Notes: a model not told the origin generated them from the letters alone. A DNA stretch of 64,000 bases from Dactylis glomerata (GCA_007115705.1 QXEO01000239.1:875688-939687), one strand, 5' to 3'; counted from the stretch's first letter, positions 45,881-57,583 are shown. Translations and numbers: made by a program.

Positions 45881-48035
45881 TGAAAGGACACAGATGTCGC
45901 CTAGAGGGGGGGGTGAATCAGCGATATCAAATTTTACGAATGGCTTGAACAAAAGCGGAATTAAACTAGCGTTTATTTTGTCAAGCACAAAAAACCTAAA
46001 TAAACTAGGCTCACCTATGTGCACCAACAACTTATGCTAAGCAATACAAGTAACAAGGTGATAGCAAGATATATGACTTCAAGCACGAAGGCTATCACAA
46101 TGTAAAGTGCATAAGTAAAGAGCTCGGGTATAGAAATAACCGAGGCACGCGGAGATGATGATGTATTCCCGAGTTCCTCCCTTGAAAGGGAGTACGTCTC
46201 GTTGGAGGGGTGTGGTATCGCCACAAAGGCCTAACCAACGCCACAAAGGCCTCACCCTATTCTCCGGTGTGAGCTTGCGCCACAAAGGCCTAGCTCACTC
46301 TTCCACTAAGGGGTTCCTCAAGGCGGAACCGGGCCTTTACACAAAGCTTGGGGCACGCATCCACAACTTAATTGGAGGCTCCCAAGAATAGCCACAAAGG
46401 CACCACAAAGCCGTCTAGGGTTCCAAGAACCAAAGAGTAATAAGCTCACAAACTTTCACTTATTCGAATCTCCGGGGAGAACTCAAACCGATGCAACTTA
46501 TGCAATGGCAAGAGCACACAAGGTGCTCAAATCCTTCTCACTCAAATCCTACCAAAGCAACTAATGCTATGGAGAGATATGAGAGGAAGAACAAAGGAAA
46601 TCCACAAAGAACTCCAAGATCTAGATCCTCTATGTTCCCCTCACTTAGAGGAGAGATGGATTGGTGGAAATATAGATCTAGATCTCCTCTCTCTTTTCCC
46701 TCAAAAATATGCAAGAATCATGGGAGGAATGGAGGAGGGAGGGTAAGCTTGCAAAGTCAACAATGGAGGAGAGAGAAGCCAATTTCGTGGCTGTTCCAAG
46801 GAGGAAGAAGGGGTATTTATACCCCCCCTCCAAAATCTGACCGTTACAGCCACTAACACCGGCTAAAGCCGGCCTAAAAAGTCCGGCCCTGGCCAGAAAT
46901 AGCCGGACAAAAAGCCGGGTTGCAACAGAGATGAAATCTGGGCAGACCGGCTAAAGCCGGCCCTCAGACCGGCTATTTCCGGCCCCGGGCCGGCTATTTC
47001 CGCCCCCACTGAAACAGCAGAAATACCAAAACGAAAACGGCAATAACTTGAGCATCCGGACTCCGTTTTCGATGATCTTGGGCTCGTTGGAATCACCACA
47101 ACGAGCTCTACAACTTCATCCATAGAAACATCATAGTCCAACAAGGGAGTATAAAACCAAATGATGAAAGGTTTGACCTCTCTACGAAGACAAACCGGTA
47201 AAACCTCCAAACATCAAAAACGCAATAAGAGTTTCATGCGAAATCCGTTTTTGATGAGCTAGAGCTTGTCATGGAAATAACCACAAGATCTAGAACCTCA
47301 CATGGATAAAATCCAAATAAGAATCAAGAAAGATGATGCCAAGTATGCAAAGGTTTGAGCTCTCTCTGAACGATACAATTAAGTTACTCACTCGAGAGCC
47401 CCTCTTGATAGTACGGCTACCGATTCTATAACCCGGTCTCACAACTAACACCATGAGACCGGTAAGAAAGAAACCCAAACACTATCATACCTTTGCCTTG
47501 AGCATTCCACTTGAGGTGGTTAATGACGATCTTGATCTTCTCAAGTTGGACCACCTTTCTTGATTGAGCTTGCTTGGTGAAGTCTTGCGGATTGCTCCCC
47601 CATACTCTACTATGGAAGAGACTCTCTTTAAGCATATCTTCACATATCCATGATCACAATATAGATGGCAAGCTTCAAGCATATGTTCTCTTCTAGTTGC
47701 TTATCTTGAACTTGCGCTTTGACTTGATCAATCCTCGAATCAATTCTTCTTTCTCCATAATGATGGTGTCTTGAGGATACACATGAGAGCTCACTCAATC
47801 TTATTCTTCAAGACACACTTGACATAAGCTCAACTCCCTTAAGACCAATCTTTGGATCACTCCTTGAATAACACCTTGGTCAACACATAATCTTCTTCTT
47901 ACAACCTTGACTCCAACAAATGGTTCAAGCATTGTCTATGGACAAGTCCTACACATATAACTCAATGCAACCATTAGTCCATAGGGATTGTCATTAATTA
48001 CCAAAACCACACATGGGGCTCGATATGATCTTTCA
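45881..48035 (-). repeat. 3' LTR of the Sirevirus-like element
   Basis: 2,155 bp. It contains CCACAAAGGCC repeats (46220-46290) and CCGGCTAAAGCCGG palindromes (46860-47000). ORFs inside it recur in the other LTR and are not genes. Confidence 0.93.
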
Positions 48036-48052
48036 ATCTCCCCCATTTTGGT
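48036..48052 (-). other. Polypurine tract of the Sirevirus-like element
   Basis: The minus strand reads CCAAAATGGGGGAGAT directly before the 3' LTR. Confidence 0.8.
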
Positions 48053-51000
48053 AATTGACGACAATCTCTTTGAGAGGGTTTATATAATGAATTCAAAGAA
48101 CCAAAATGGTTGTACTAACATCAAATACTACAAAAGTATGTGATGTTAGTAAAACCACCATATATAGAGCAAACTCCCCCACAATCTATGCACGTGTGAA
48201 TGATCTTGATTTTATTGCATATATTGCCAACCAAGGTTGTTGGTGGAGTTTCCACTATATACTCAACCATGCAAAGCATGCAAGGCAAATGCTTAAGAAC
48301 AAACCAAAGCATAAAAGCCAATTCCCTTTAAACCCTCGAAACTTCTCCCCCATTGGCATCCATTGCCAAAATGGGCGAAAAACTTAGAAGGCCAATATAG
48401 TGTGAGTTCCTCCAAAATGGTGTGCATATCCAAAAGAAATAAGTGAAGACACATGCACATATACAAAGACAAATATATGAAGGAAACCAAACTATATTGA
48501 GGATCAAAGATTGCAAAAAAAAAATAAGATAACACGATGGATAAACTTCAACAAATGAAGAGAGCAATCAAACAATTCAAAGAACAATTGAATAAAGATA
48601 TTATGATAAGACCAAAAGGGTGCTCTAAATAATATGAGGAAGCTCCCCAAGGTGTGTGCACAAGATATTCTATTTTAGTTGAAGTATAAGGTGCACAAAC
48701 ATGGAATCATCACTCCCTCGATACTATTAAAAAAAATGATACCAAGTGAAATCAAATATTATGATAACCGAAAAATGGTGCTTTAAATGAAATGAGGAAG
48801 CTCCCCAAGGTACGTGCAAAAATTGGAATGTTTGTATTTGAATACAATTTGCACAATATGGAATCCTCACCCCCTCAATAACATTTAAAACACAACCATT
48901 TGCAAGAGATCATAGAGAAGAAATTAAGCTTACACTTGCATCAAACAAATGGTTGAGCAACAAGCAAGGGACAATATATTAAAAGGCTCAACCAAAGGAA
49001 TGTGTGATAGGAATGACAAAGAATATTATAAGACTAACACAAGGATAAGCATAGAGCATCCACATAGTCTTCAATGAATGATATTGCTTAGCATTCCATC
49101 CCAACACATAAGGTTCAAATAAGATATCAAATAATGAGATATCATCTCTCATATGTATAAGTTTCTAAGTAGACAATATCACAAAGATAATTATCACAAA
49201 GAAACATGTACACACAAAATAGATACTAAGAATAGAACATGATATCCAAAATGAAGTCATGCAATATACCAATGAGATTTTTGCTTTTAAAGCATGGCCA
49301 AAGGCTCAATTTATCTTATTGTATATTGAAGAACTTCAACCACAAACATGTCAAAGACATCGCAAATATCAACAAGGGAAAGAAGATAGTTGGGATGCTT
49401 TGATAAAAACAACAAGTATCAAAACGAAGGATACCAAACGGAAGAAATAAATTTGCAATTTCATCAATTTTGCACATGTGAGCTTATTGAGGAATTGATA
49501 TGCAAAAAGATTGCGAAGTTGACATATATGGGATAGGAGAATCATGAGCATGATTTTTATATGTTCCCAATAATATGTCCTTATCTCAACTTGCTCACAT
49601 TTGCAATAAAGAGGTTTTATTAGAATCCTTGCAAAAAGCACAATATTTGCAAATAAAGATTTTCAATGCCATAAAACAACCTACACAAGGTTGGATACTA
49701 GAGAAGTATGCATGAAGAAGATACTTGTTACCGAGATATAATGGTAGGATGTAGTAGATAGGAGTTCTTCAATAATCCTAGCTTGCCTCAAATTATCATT
49801 TAGTCACCACTTCATCCTTATTATTGAGACAAGCACCAATATATCTCCATGTACCTAAAACAAAGTTCAAGTACAAGATGGTCCCCAAACTCATTGGGTC
49901 CAAAGTAGTTAGAAACTACAACATATAGGACAAACTCCACATAAATATGTGCATATATATATGAAATTGAATTTCATGCACATCTTAGCCGATTTAGGAT
50001 TTGATGGAGCTTCTCCTATATATTTGATCAAGGAAAGAAAAGCATGCCATAAAGTATACATTTAGTAAATATGCATGCACAAGACTTTCTAGAGCCAAAG
50101 AAGATACAATTTGGACAAAACACCAAGAAGGACAAGCGAGCACACAAAATTGTGAAGCGACAAAAGGTTGTCCAAATTATATCAATGAATCAAATCAACA
50201 CAAGATTGACTCCAAAGTTTAATTAGTGAACCAAGCAAAAGCCAATGAGCATAAAGCATAACTAAAACACACATGCTCAAAGACATATCTCATTTTAAGA
50301 GTAAGAAATAAATAATAAGGAATGAGATCACCAACTCCCAAAGAGAGCAAGGTTCAAACAAACAAACCAAACTCTCCACACTTTTTATGATGGCACACTA
50401 AGTACCAAAAAGAAAAGATTTGTCTTCCAACAAAAAACCAATACCAAATGAAATAAGCACAAAGAGTGTGTTATAACAAATATAGGAGAGCTCCCCCAAG
50501 ATTAGTGCATCATTTATGATTTTGCATTTGAATACAAAATGCACATAAGTGGGATCATCACATTTACCTACATAGAAATAACACAAAACAAGTTCAACGA
50601 AATCAAATGGAATAACAAAAGTCATGGAAGACAATGGGAGCTAAAACAAATACATTTTTGGCTAGAGATAAGGCAATTAAAAGAAATAGCCAATGTAAAG
50701 ATGATCAATATATATGTACCACATGATATAGTACCAATTGTCCAAGAACAAGAGGTATTTGGATTTCTTTCCCGGTGGTAGTGTACATATAAATCCAAGA
50801 TCATCTTCACAACAAAGAAGCATACGGAGAAGGATAAGAATTAAAAACCATGCTAAAGAAGATATTCTTGATAGACTCAAATAGTTAAACAATCATGCAA
50901 GGCAATGATTAGGATAACTTGAAGCAAATGGTTTTCCAACTTTGATGTAGAATTCAACATTTTAGGAAAACCCTACCAAGAAAGTATTTTACAAACAAGA

Positions 51001-51726
51001 TCCAAAATAAGAGGAATAAAACAATTTGGCAAATTGAAACTTGTTTGAGAAAACATGCCACATAGAAGCAAGATAATTTACAATATCAACAATATGTGAC
51101 ACAACCTCGAATATACACATTATATTAGTTTGTAGTATGCACAAAGCATATTACTCCCCCATAATGTGATAAAACATTTATTTTTCACAAGAGGCAAATA
51201 AAATCCAACAAGATGATTAATGGACATTATAGAATTTGAATTTCTTTTGAGAATGACATACCACATAGAGACTAGATAATTTTTAAATATCAATACTAAG
51301 TGGTATTCCTCATTTATACACATTTTTAGGATTGTGAAGTGCAAAGCATATCACTCCCCCAAAATGGGATGGTCCAATAATCTCTCACAAGAGCCAAGTA
51401 AGATAAAACGAGATGCAAAAGGCTCAACAAGAACAACCGTACATGGTGTGCAAACCAACATGCACATACTTGATTACTCAAAATGAAGCAAGTAGGAAGC
51501 ACAACATATACAAACACATGCAAGATACAAAACCCAACACATGTAAAGGGGCGAGTAACTTTCAATGTAGATAAGTTGATACATGTTACCGCAAGGAGGA
51601 ACATTGGATATATGATAGACACAAGATAATCCAATTGACTTGACTTGAGAAAATATAATTGATGAAGATCCCTTAATTCTTCATGATATGGCCAAGTCTC
51701 CAATGCCCTCCAACAACACCTATTAT
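48053..51726 (-). other. Non-coding region with repeated polypurine-like tracts
   Basis: About 3.7 kb lies between the Gag stop and the 3' LTR without pol motifs in any frame. CTCCCCC-type cores (GGGGGAG on the coding strand) occur near 48173, 48345, 50491, 51153 and 51353, with shorter CTCCCCAAGG forms near 48641 and 48799. Several sit next to AAATGG or similar, like the real tract at 48036. Confidence 0.7.
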
Positions 51727-53940
51727 TCAAGTAATGGCTTGTTGGTCCCCAACCAAGTTGGGTCCTAAGAAGTTAGAAACAATAGGTTTGGCAACCCAAA
51801 TGGTTCTTTTCTTGACACCACTTTGAGCACCAACAAATTTGGCAAACACATTGCCAACCTTATTCTTGCAAAGTGAATAGACATCTTCAATTATGATAGG
51901 GTTGGATGAGTTACCACTAGTGCATGAAGAAGATAGGTGACCCTTCTCATGGCATATGTAGCAAGTTCTTTTCTTCACCTTCTTCTCACTTGATTTCTCC
52001 ACAAGGGGAGTATTAGCTTGATTATTCTTGGGAAGTGACCTTTCTTCAACTTGAGGTTGAGCAAGGGCTTGAACTTGAGGCCGCTTCCCTTGTTGCTTCT
52101 CACTAAGAGGCTTCTTCTTCAAAGGACAAGATCTAACATGGTGCCCTTCAATTTTGCACTTGAAGCAAACAATCTTGGCCAAATTCTTGACTTGTTCTTG
52201 GCCCTTCTTCTTCTTGTTTATCTTGGACTTGTTCTTGTTATTGGATTTGAATCCAAGTCCACTCTTGTCATTGGGGGATTTTTGCACACTCAAGATCTTG
52301 TTGAGTGTGGACTTTCCTTCATGAAAATTTTCCAAGTCTTTCTTCAATGAAGTAACTTGGGCCTTGAGCTCTTTGATTTCCTCTACATGGTTAGTGACAG
52401 CACAAGTACTAGTGGAAGTAGAGGCTACATTGTTAGAGCAACAAGGCAAGGAGGGTAATTCATCACTAGATGTAGCAATAGTATGAGTGGATGAATTACT
52501 AGGACTAGCACATGTCAATATAGCATTTTGAGAAATAGTGCTAGTGTCCACATGAGGCTCACAAGATGTTACCTTTATAGATATAGCCTCATGAGCTAAC
52601 TTTAGGCGAGCATGAGACACTAAAAGATCCTCATTAGAGCTAGATAGCTTTTCATGACTTTCTTCCAATTTCCCATACTTGCTAGTTAGCAATTCAAGTT
52701 GAGACCTTAGCTCAACATTCTCCTTCACAATAGATGCTTCACAAGAAATAGAGTTAGTAGCACAAGCATCATTATCATGAGCAATAGGAGAAGATAACTT
52801 GGTAAGTGCAAGGTCACGTTCTTTAGTGAGTTTAGAAATTATTTCATTACATGACTCCTCAATGGATTCAAGCTTCTCCTCAAGAGAAACCCGAAGCTCT
52901 TGCTCTTCCTCTAGAGCATATTTTAAATCATGGATATCATTGGCATACTCACGCTCAAGAGAAAACATTTTATCAATTTGTTCTTCCTTCATCTCAATGA
53001 GTTTCGTGCTCTCAATAGCACAACTCATGATTTCAAAGAAGTTGGGCAAAACATTTTTATGGTTATGCAAAGCATCAAATACCACCTTACCCTTCTTGTT
53101 TAAATACTCAATATAGTCTTCTTCATTTTCCTCATCCTCACCATTGTCCTCAACATCATTATGATTTGAAGATCTAGCCATAAGGCATATGTTGGAACCG
53201 TGAGAAGAAGAAGATGAAGAAATGCTTGAAGCTCCATTCAAGACCTTGTCTTGGCCCAAAGACTCTTCGGTTTCCTCTATATGGTTAGCATCACAAATAC
53301 TAGAGGAAATAGAAGCATTTGTATCATGGCAACAAGACAAAGCAAGCATATCATCATGAGATTTATTCAAGAAATTTACACATGATATGCAAGGACTATC
53401 AACACAAGCATGTAAAACATTTATGGGGCTACAAGTGTTTAAGTCCAAAGATGAAGCATTGCAATGAGATAGAGATGAAGGATCATCAAAAGTAAGCATA
53501 CTATCACCATTGCAAGTTTCATCACCACTCACCATATCATTACCTTGTGTCTTGCCACACTTTGGTGAAGTGGATGAAAGTTCATTGCGGCCGGAAGTGG
53601 AAGGAATACAATCATCCCCAATAATCTTGGACACACCATATTTTTCTTGAAGCTTTGTCCATATCTCATGAGCGCTCCAAAAAGGCGTGATGGAGAAGGT
53701 AACTACATCGCTCAAAGCATTAACAATCACATGAGTAGCTTGAGCATTGAGATACATGTTTTTCTCATCATCTAAAGATAGATTTTGAGTATCCTTTGGA
53801 GGAGAAAAACCTGCATCTACAATTCGCTCCATAGATGGGTCCATGACCCAAAAATAATTAAGCATGTGAATTTTCCAAGTATCATAATTTATGCCATCAA
53901 ATATAGAAGTGTTATTGTGCATTAATCCCCTAGCCGACAT
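51727..53940 (-). CDS. Sirevirus-like Gag protein, intact
   Basis: This is a 737-residue frame from MSARGLMHNN (53940) to a TGA at 51727; the open frame extends upstream into the LTR, but that part is not Gag-like. The N-terminal part (FDGINYDTWKIHMLNYF..., IWTKLQEKYG) matches the copia Gag fold (UBN2/DUF4219 type). A long Ser-, Glu- and Asp-rich middle has predicted coiled coils (about residues 310-400 and 430-480). Two CCHC zinc knuckles lie near the C-terminus (CFKCKIEGHHVRSC and CYICHEKGHLSSSC). It would package RNA in virus-like particles in the cytoplasm. No protease or pol follows in any frame, so the element would need enzymes from a relative. Confidence 0.88.
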   Translation of the reverse strand: MSARGLMHNNTSIFDGINYDTWKIHMLNYFWVMDPSMERIVDAGFSPPKDTQNLSLDDEKNMYLNAQATHVIVNALSDVVTFSITPFWSAHEIWTKLQEKYGVSKIIGDDCIPSTSGRNELSSTSPKCGKTQGNDMVSGDETCNGDSMLTFDDPSSLSHCNASSLDLNTCSPINVLHACVDSPCISCVNFLNKSHDDMLALSCCHDTNASISSSICDANHIEETEESLGQDKVLNGASSISSSSSSHGSNICLMARSSNHNDVEDNGEDEENEEDYIEYLNKKGKVVFDALHNHKNVLPNFFEIMSCAIESTKLIEMKEEQIDKMFSLEREYANDIHDLKYALEEEQELRVSLEEKLESIEESCNEIISKLTKERDLALTKLSSPIAHDNDACATNSISCEASIVKENVELRSQLELLTSKYGKLEESHEKLSSSNEDLLVSHARLKLAHEAISIKVTSCEPHVDTSTISQNAILTCASPSNSSTHTIATSSDELPSLPCCSNNVASTSTSTCAVTNHVEEIKELKAQVTSLKKDLENFHEGKSTLNKILSVQKSPNDKSGLGFKSNNKNKSKINKKKKGQEQVKNLAKIVCFKCKIEGHHVRSCPLKKKPLSEKQQGKRPQVQALAQPQVEERSLPKNNQANTPLVEKSSEKKVKKRTCYICHEKGHLSSSCTSGNSSNPIIIEDVYSLCKNKVGNVFAKFVGAQSGVKKRTIWVAKPIVSNFLGPNLVGDQQAIT

Positions 53941-53980
53941 CTTTTCTCTCAAGGCGGTGAAGCCTAAAATGAGAGACCGG

Positions 53981-53992
53981 GCTCTGATACCA
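53981..53992 (-). other. Primer binding site, initiator-tRNA-Met
   Basis: The minus strand reads TGGTATCAGAGC, complementary to the initiator tRNA-Met 3' end, two bases inside the 5' LTR. Confidence 0.92.
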
Positions 53993-53994
53993 AT

Positions 53995-56181
53995 TGAAAG
54001 GACACAGATGTCGCCTAGAGGGGGGGGGGGTGAATAGGCGATATCAAATTTTACGAATGGCTTGAACAAAAGCGGAATTAAACTAGCGTTTATTTTGTCA
54101 AGCACAAAAAACCTAAATAAACTAGGCTCACCTATGTGCACCAACAACTTATGCTAAGCAATACAAGTAACAAGGTGATAGCAAGATATATGACTTCAAG
54201 CACGAAGGCTATCACAATGTAAAGTGCATAAGTAAAGAGCTCGGGTATAGAAATAACCGAGGCACGCGGAGATGATGATGTATTCTCGAGTTCCTCCCTT
54301 GAAAGGGAGTACGTCTCGTTGGAGGGGTGTGGTATCGCCACAAAGGCCTAACCAACGCCACAAAGGCCTCACCCTATTCTCCGGTGTGAGCTTGCGCCAC
54401 AAAGGCCTAGCTCACTCTTCCACTAAGGGGTTCCTCAAGGCGGAACCGGGCCTTTACACAAAGCTTGGGGCACGCATCCACAACTTAATTGGAGGCTCCC
54501 AAGAATAGCCACAAAGGCACCACAAAGCCACAAAGCCGTCTAGGGTTCCAAGAACCAAAGAGTAATAAGCTCACAAACTTTCACTTATTCGAATCTCCGG
54601 GGAGAACTCAAACCGATGCAACTTATGCAATGGCAAGAGCACACAAGGTGCTCAAATCCTTCTCACTCAAATCCTACCAAAGCAACTAATGCTATGGAGA
54701 GATATGAGAGGAAGAACAAAGGAAATCCACAAAGAACTCCAAGATCTAGATCCTCTATGTTCCCCTCACTTAGAGGAGAGATGGATTGGTGGAAATATAG
54801 ATCTAGATCTCCTCTCTCTTTTCCCTCAAAAATATGCAAGAATCATGGGAGGAATGGAGAAGTGAGGGCAAGCTTGCAAAGTCAACAATGGAGGAGAGAG
54901 AAGCCAATTTCGTGGCTGTTCCAAGGAGGAAGAAGGGGTATTTATACCCCCCTCCAAAATCTGACCGTTACAGCCACTAACACCGGCTAAAGCCGGACTT
55001 AACACCGGCTATAGCCGGCCTAAAAAGTCCGGCCCTGGCCAGAAATAGCCGGACAAAAAGCCGGGTTGCAACAGAGACGAAATCTGGGCAGACCGGCTAA
55101 AGCCGGCCCTCAGACCGGCTATTTCCGGCCCCGGGCCGGCTATTTCCGCCCCCACTGAAACAACAGAAATACCAAAACGAAAACGGCAATAACTTGAGCA
55201 TCCGGACTCCGTTTTCGATGATCTTGGGCTTGTTGGAATCACCACAACGAGCTCTACAACTTCATCCATAGAAACATCATAGTCCAACAAGGGAGTATAA
55301 AACCAAATGATGAAAGGTTTGACCTCTCTACGAAGACAAACCGGTAAAACCTCCAAACATCAAAAACGCAATAAGAGTTTCATGCGAAATCCGTTTTTGA
55401 TGAGCTAGAGCTTGTCATGGAAATAACCACAAGCTCTAGAACCTCACATGGATAAAATCCAAATAAGAATCAAGAAAGATGATGCCAAGTATGCAAAGGT
55501 TTGAGCTCTCTCTGAACGATACAATTAAGTTACTCACTCGAGAGCCCCTCTTGATAGTACGGCTACCGATCCTATAACCCGGTCTCACAACTAACACCAT
55601 GAGACCGGTAAGAAAGAAACCCAAACACTATCATACCTTTGCCTTGAGCATTCCACTTGAGGTGGTTAATGACGATCTTGATCTTCTCAAGTTGGACCAC
55701 CTTTCTTGATTGAGCTTGCTTGGTGAAGTCTTGCGGATTGCTCCCCCATACTCTACTATGGAAGAGACTCTCTTTAAGCATATCTTCACATATCCATGAT
55801 CACAATATAGATGGCAAGCTTCAAGCATATGTTCTCTTCTAGTTGCTTATCTTGAACTTGCGCTTTGACTTGATCAATCCTCGAATCAATTCTTCTTTCT
55901 CCATAATGATGGTGTCTTGAGGATACACATGAGAGCTCACTCAATCTTATTCTTCAAGACACACTTGACATAAGCTCAACTCCCTTAAGACCAATCTTTG
56001 GATCACTCCTTGAATAACACCTTGGTCAACACATAATCTTCTTCTTACAACCTTGACTCCAACAAATGGTTCAAGCATTGTCTATGGACAAGTCCTACAC
56101 ATATAAATCAATGCAACCATTAGTCCATAGGGATTGTCATTAATCACCAAAACCACACATGGGGCTCGATATGATCTTTCA
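53995..56181 (-). repeat. 5' LTR of the Sirevirus-like element
   Basis: 2,187 bp, nearly identical to 45881-48035. It has one extra 22-bp unit of the CCGGC-palindrome cluster near 54990-55018, and an extra ACAAAGCC-type unit near 54525. Confidence 0.93.
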
Positions 56182-56218
56182 GCAACAACACATATACAAC
56201 CTTAGAGGTTACTGTCAC
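56182..56218 (-). repeat. Fragment of the Athila-type 5' LTR between two nested insertions
   Basis: GCAACAACACAT...CTGTCAC continues the LTR interrupted at 45880; compare 40211-40250. It begins with the GCAAC duplication and ends at GTCAC (56214-56218), where the Tat LTR starts. Only 37 bp separate the two insertions. Confidence 0.88.
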
Positions 56219-56554
56219 TGACGAGGGGTTAACTCGACAAATGTCCTAGATGAAGGACTTAGGATCGGGGAGATAGGGCGTTGGATGAACTCGAAGGTAA
56301 GGTTAGTCGAAATAGGTGTATATCGAAAGTAAACTTGGGTGTTGAACCTGGCTTGCTTTCAATCTGGCCTACACCATCCCCTCCTGGCCCCTATATATAG
56401 GTGGCCAGGTCTCGAGGATCGGGTAGGGTCCGATACAGATTACAATACAGACATACGGTAAGAACTCGTATCTCGACTATCATTACAATTGGGCCTAGCT
56501 TAACGGGCCTCAGGGGTACTCAACTAACGGGCTCTATTAGCTATACCCTTGTCA
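56219..56554 (-). repeat. 3' LTR of the Tat element
   Basis: 336 bp with TGAC...GTCA ends. It is homologous in reverse to 8423-8755, including CCTATATATAGG near 56392. Confidence 0.9.
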
Positions 56555-56569
56555 GTAGCCCCTGAGATT
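56555..56569 (-). other. Polypurine tract of the Tat element
   Basis: The minus strand reads AATCTCAGGGGCTAC next to the 3' LTR. A second CTCAGGGGCTACTCCC copy lies at about 57243-57262. Confidence 0.7.
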
Positions 56570-57477
56570 CTACCAGAATTGCAGATTCGGGTTGAATCTC
56601 TAATCTTTAAATCTTTGACTTGATCAATTCTTCGACTTCTTCATATCTTCAAATCTTCGACTTGGTCTTTCGACTTATTTTCATGATAATTTTTCGCAAG
56701 GGGTTTTGATGAACAAGCCTGACAACTCTGATGGATCAAGAGGTCAGTTAACTGCCGGAACAGATACTTGTCACCTACTTCAAATTCAATCCCCTTGGAC
56801 TTGAATTCGGGATACCGGTCAAACCCACTCTTTTGCCGCATTTAGGACTTACAAAGAATGAATCCCAGTGATTCTCAGGGTACCCAGTGCGTCCACCAGG
56901 ATTTTCTTCGCGTCGTAGACACGGATACATACCAGCAGAGCGCATCCATGTGCGTATACCAGGCCACACAAGACGGATCCCGGGGTCTTACCTTCGTGAT
57001 AAATCACGGCATTCGAGTTTCATTGTGATAACGCAGATCGAGAATCTCATGTCGCAGTCTCTTTTGACTGATAAAATCAAAGAATTTTGAATTTATATTT
57101 AACTTCCTCCAAGTGCCTCCCGATGGGAGTAGTCGCTCTATATTTTGTCGACTACGTAGTCGAAGTTTGCATAATAGACTCTCTTCATCTTCATTGTTGA
57201 TTGTCTTAATTTCTATCGGGTGCGCGCTCAGCGCTCCCGATGGGAGTAGCCCCTGAGGCTATGGTTGGATACTTGTAGTCAATCATAGGCTCAAAATTCA
57301 CTTCTTCCTTCTTCTAGTTTCTCTTGTTTGGAAGCCCCCGAGCCCTAAGGCGAGGTTTTTCATATCCTTCGATCTCTTTTTTTCCTTTGTTATTATCGTC
57401 TGCTATATGCAGAATTTAACTCCTTTGTAAATATGTTTATGGGCCTTGCTTATCACGGGGGCCCGATAATATGTGCT
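56570..57477. other. Spacer between Tat 3' LTR and the antisense gene
   Basis: About 0.9 kb with no coding region on either strand. It carries two CCCGATGGGAGTAG repeats (near 57119 and 57237), the second joined to a polypurine-like tract. It may serve as 3' untranslated region of the retroelement and upstream region of the plus-strand gene. Confidence 0.5.
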
Positions 57478-57485
57478 TATAAATA
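57478..57485 (+). promoter_or_regulatory. TATA box of the antisense gene
   Basis: TATAAATA lies 106 bp before the likely start codon at 57584. A telo-box AAACCCTAA follows at 57507-57515, near the expected start of transcription, and a second, inverted one (AGGGTTT) lies near 57556. This arrangement is common in plant promoters and leaders. Confidence 0.55.
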
Positions 57486-57583
57486 AAGCATCTCTGGCAA
57501 GGGAAAAAACCCTAATCAGACTCCTCCTCTGCCGCATCGTCTCCTCTTTTCATCTAGGGTTTCTAGTTTTCCCACTCTTCCAC

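Larger units (their letters stand above)
45881..56181 (-). mobile_element. Sirevirus-like Ty1/copia element, non-autonomous (Gag only)
   Basis: Two long LTRs (45881-48035 and 53995-56181), with TGAAAG...CTTTCA ends, are flanked by exact GCAAC duplications (45876-45880 and 56182-56186). On the minus strand the order is 5' LTR, initiator-Met primer site, a large Gag with two zinc knuckles, about 3.7 kb without coding function, polypurine tract, 3' LTR. No protease, integrase or RT is found. Repeated polypurine-like tracts before the 3' LTR and the LTR start (TGAAAGGACACAGATGTCGC) point to the Sirevirus/Maximus lineage. The LTRs differ by about 14 substitutions and three small indels by eye, so the insertion is recent. 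Confidence 0.88.

Noticed and set aside
46220..46410. CRISPR-like or satellite array from the CCACAAAGGC repeats
   Set aside because: Units are about 10 bp with irregular spacing inside an LTR of a plant element; not an array of either kind.
46155..46856. ORFs repeated in both Sirevirus-like LTRs (also 54272-54990)
   Set aside because: They recur only because the LTRs are duplicates. They span repeats and end at different points in the two LTRs.
51727..54147. Longer Gag start within the 5' LTR of the Sirevirus-like element
   Set aside because: The extra N-terminal residues come from LTR and primer-site sequence; Gag similarity starts just after MSARGLMHNN at 53940.
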